Below are positions 6,181 to 6,201 of a DNA stretch of 6,201 nt, piece by piece. The stretch comes from Chlamydiota bacterium. Lineage in GTDB: Bacteria; Chlamydiota; Chlamydiia; Chlamydiales; Criblamydiaceae. The number at the start of each line of letters is the position of its first letter. Position 1 is the first letter of the stretch. The translations under genes and the position numbers were made by a program. The stretch is from assembly GCA_021772365.1 (NCBI GenBank), contig JAJFMC010000116.1, positions 1 through 6,201 of the forward strand, given 5' to 3'. The notes under the pieces are model-generated. The model was not told where the DNA came from, searched no databases, and was given only the letters and a program-made list of their open reading frames with translations.

Positions 6181-6201
6181 TTGACGAAGGTCGCTTTGAA
6201 G
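6181..6201 (+). CDS. Possible 5' end of a downstream gene, cut by window edge
   Basis: A frame beginning at TTG 6181 (M-T-K-V-A-L-K) runs off the window, preceded by a well-placed GAGGAG. In the same frame ATG 6160 and GTG 6166 are alternative starts, and the upstream in-frame stop is TAG at 6130-6132. Seven codons are far too few to recognise a family. The call rests only on the ribosome site and on the expectation of a gene after the repeat. Confidence 0.35.

Noticed and set aside
5827..6201. tRNA, riboswitch or CRISPR array in the intergenic region
   Set aside because: No cloverleaf with a GTTC-type T arm, no known riboswitch core, and only one inverted-repeat pair rather than regularly spaced direct repeats.

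Overview
The window is bacterial DNA of modest GC content (roughly 40% by eye, not counted). It carries a compact plus-strand gene cluster and then a repeat-bearing intergenic region. No gene here fixes the taxon. A membrane histidine kinase next to a receiver/PP2C phosphatase of the RsbU/SpoIIE type, TTG and GTG starts, and this base composition would fit an environmental (Parachlamydia-like) chlamydia or another Gram-negative bacterium that uses partner-switching. This is a weak guess.

Layout. (1) Nt 2-1348: 3' part of a transmembrane sensor histidine kinase. The reading frame is open to the left window edge, so the true start lies upstream and the TTG at 107 is not the start. (2) Nt 1345-2937: a 530-residue response regulator with two receiver domains followed by a PP2C-type (SpoIIE/RsbU) serine phosphatase domain. 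It overlaps the kinase gene by four bases (ATGA). (3) Nt 2959-5826: a 955-residue FAD-binding oxidase fused to a di-cluster Fe-S/CCG module (YdiJ / Dld-II / GlcD-GlcF fusion architecture), 21 bp downstream with its own Shine-Dalgarno and a GTG start. (4) Nt 5827 to about 6159: no credible gene. It contains a long imperfect palindrome of about 223 bp (5896-6118, axis at 6007) whose central arms are a perfect 33-bp inverted repeat. (5) Nt 6181-6201: a possible start of the next gene, cut by the window edge.

How the genes may work together (inference): the kinase would sense an extracytoplasmic ligand through a Cache-like domain and phosphorylate one or both receivers of the neighbouring regulator. 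That would set the activity of its PP2C domain, which in this family dephosphorylates a STAS-domain anti-anti-sigma protein in a partner-switching cascade. The third gene oxidises a D-2-hydroxyacid (D-lactate, D-2-hydroxyglutarate or similar) and passes electrons through Fe-S clusters to the respiratory chain. Its close spacing to the signalling pair suggests co-transcription and perhaps a metabolic link. No anti-sigma, STAS or sigma-factor gene lies in the window.
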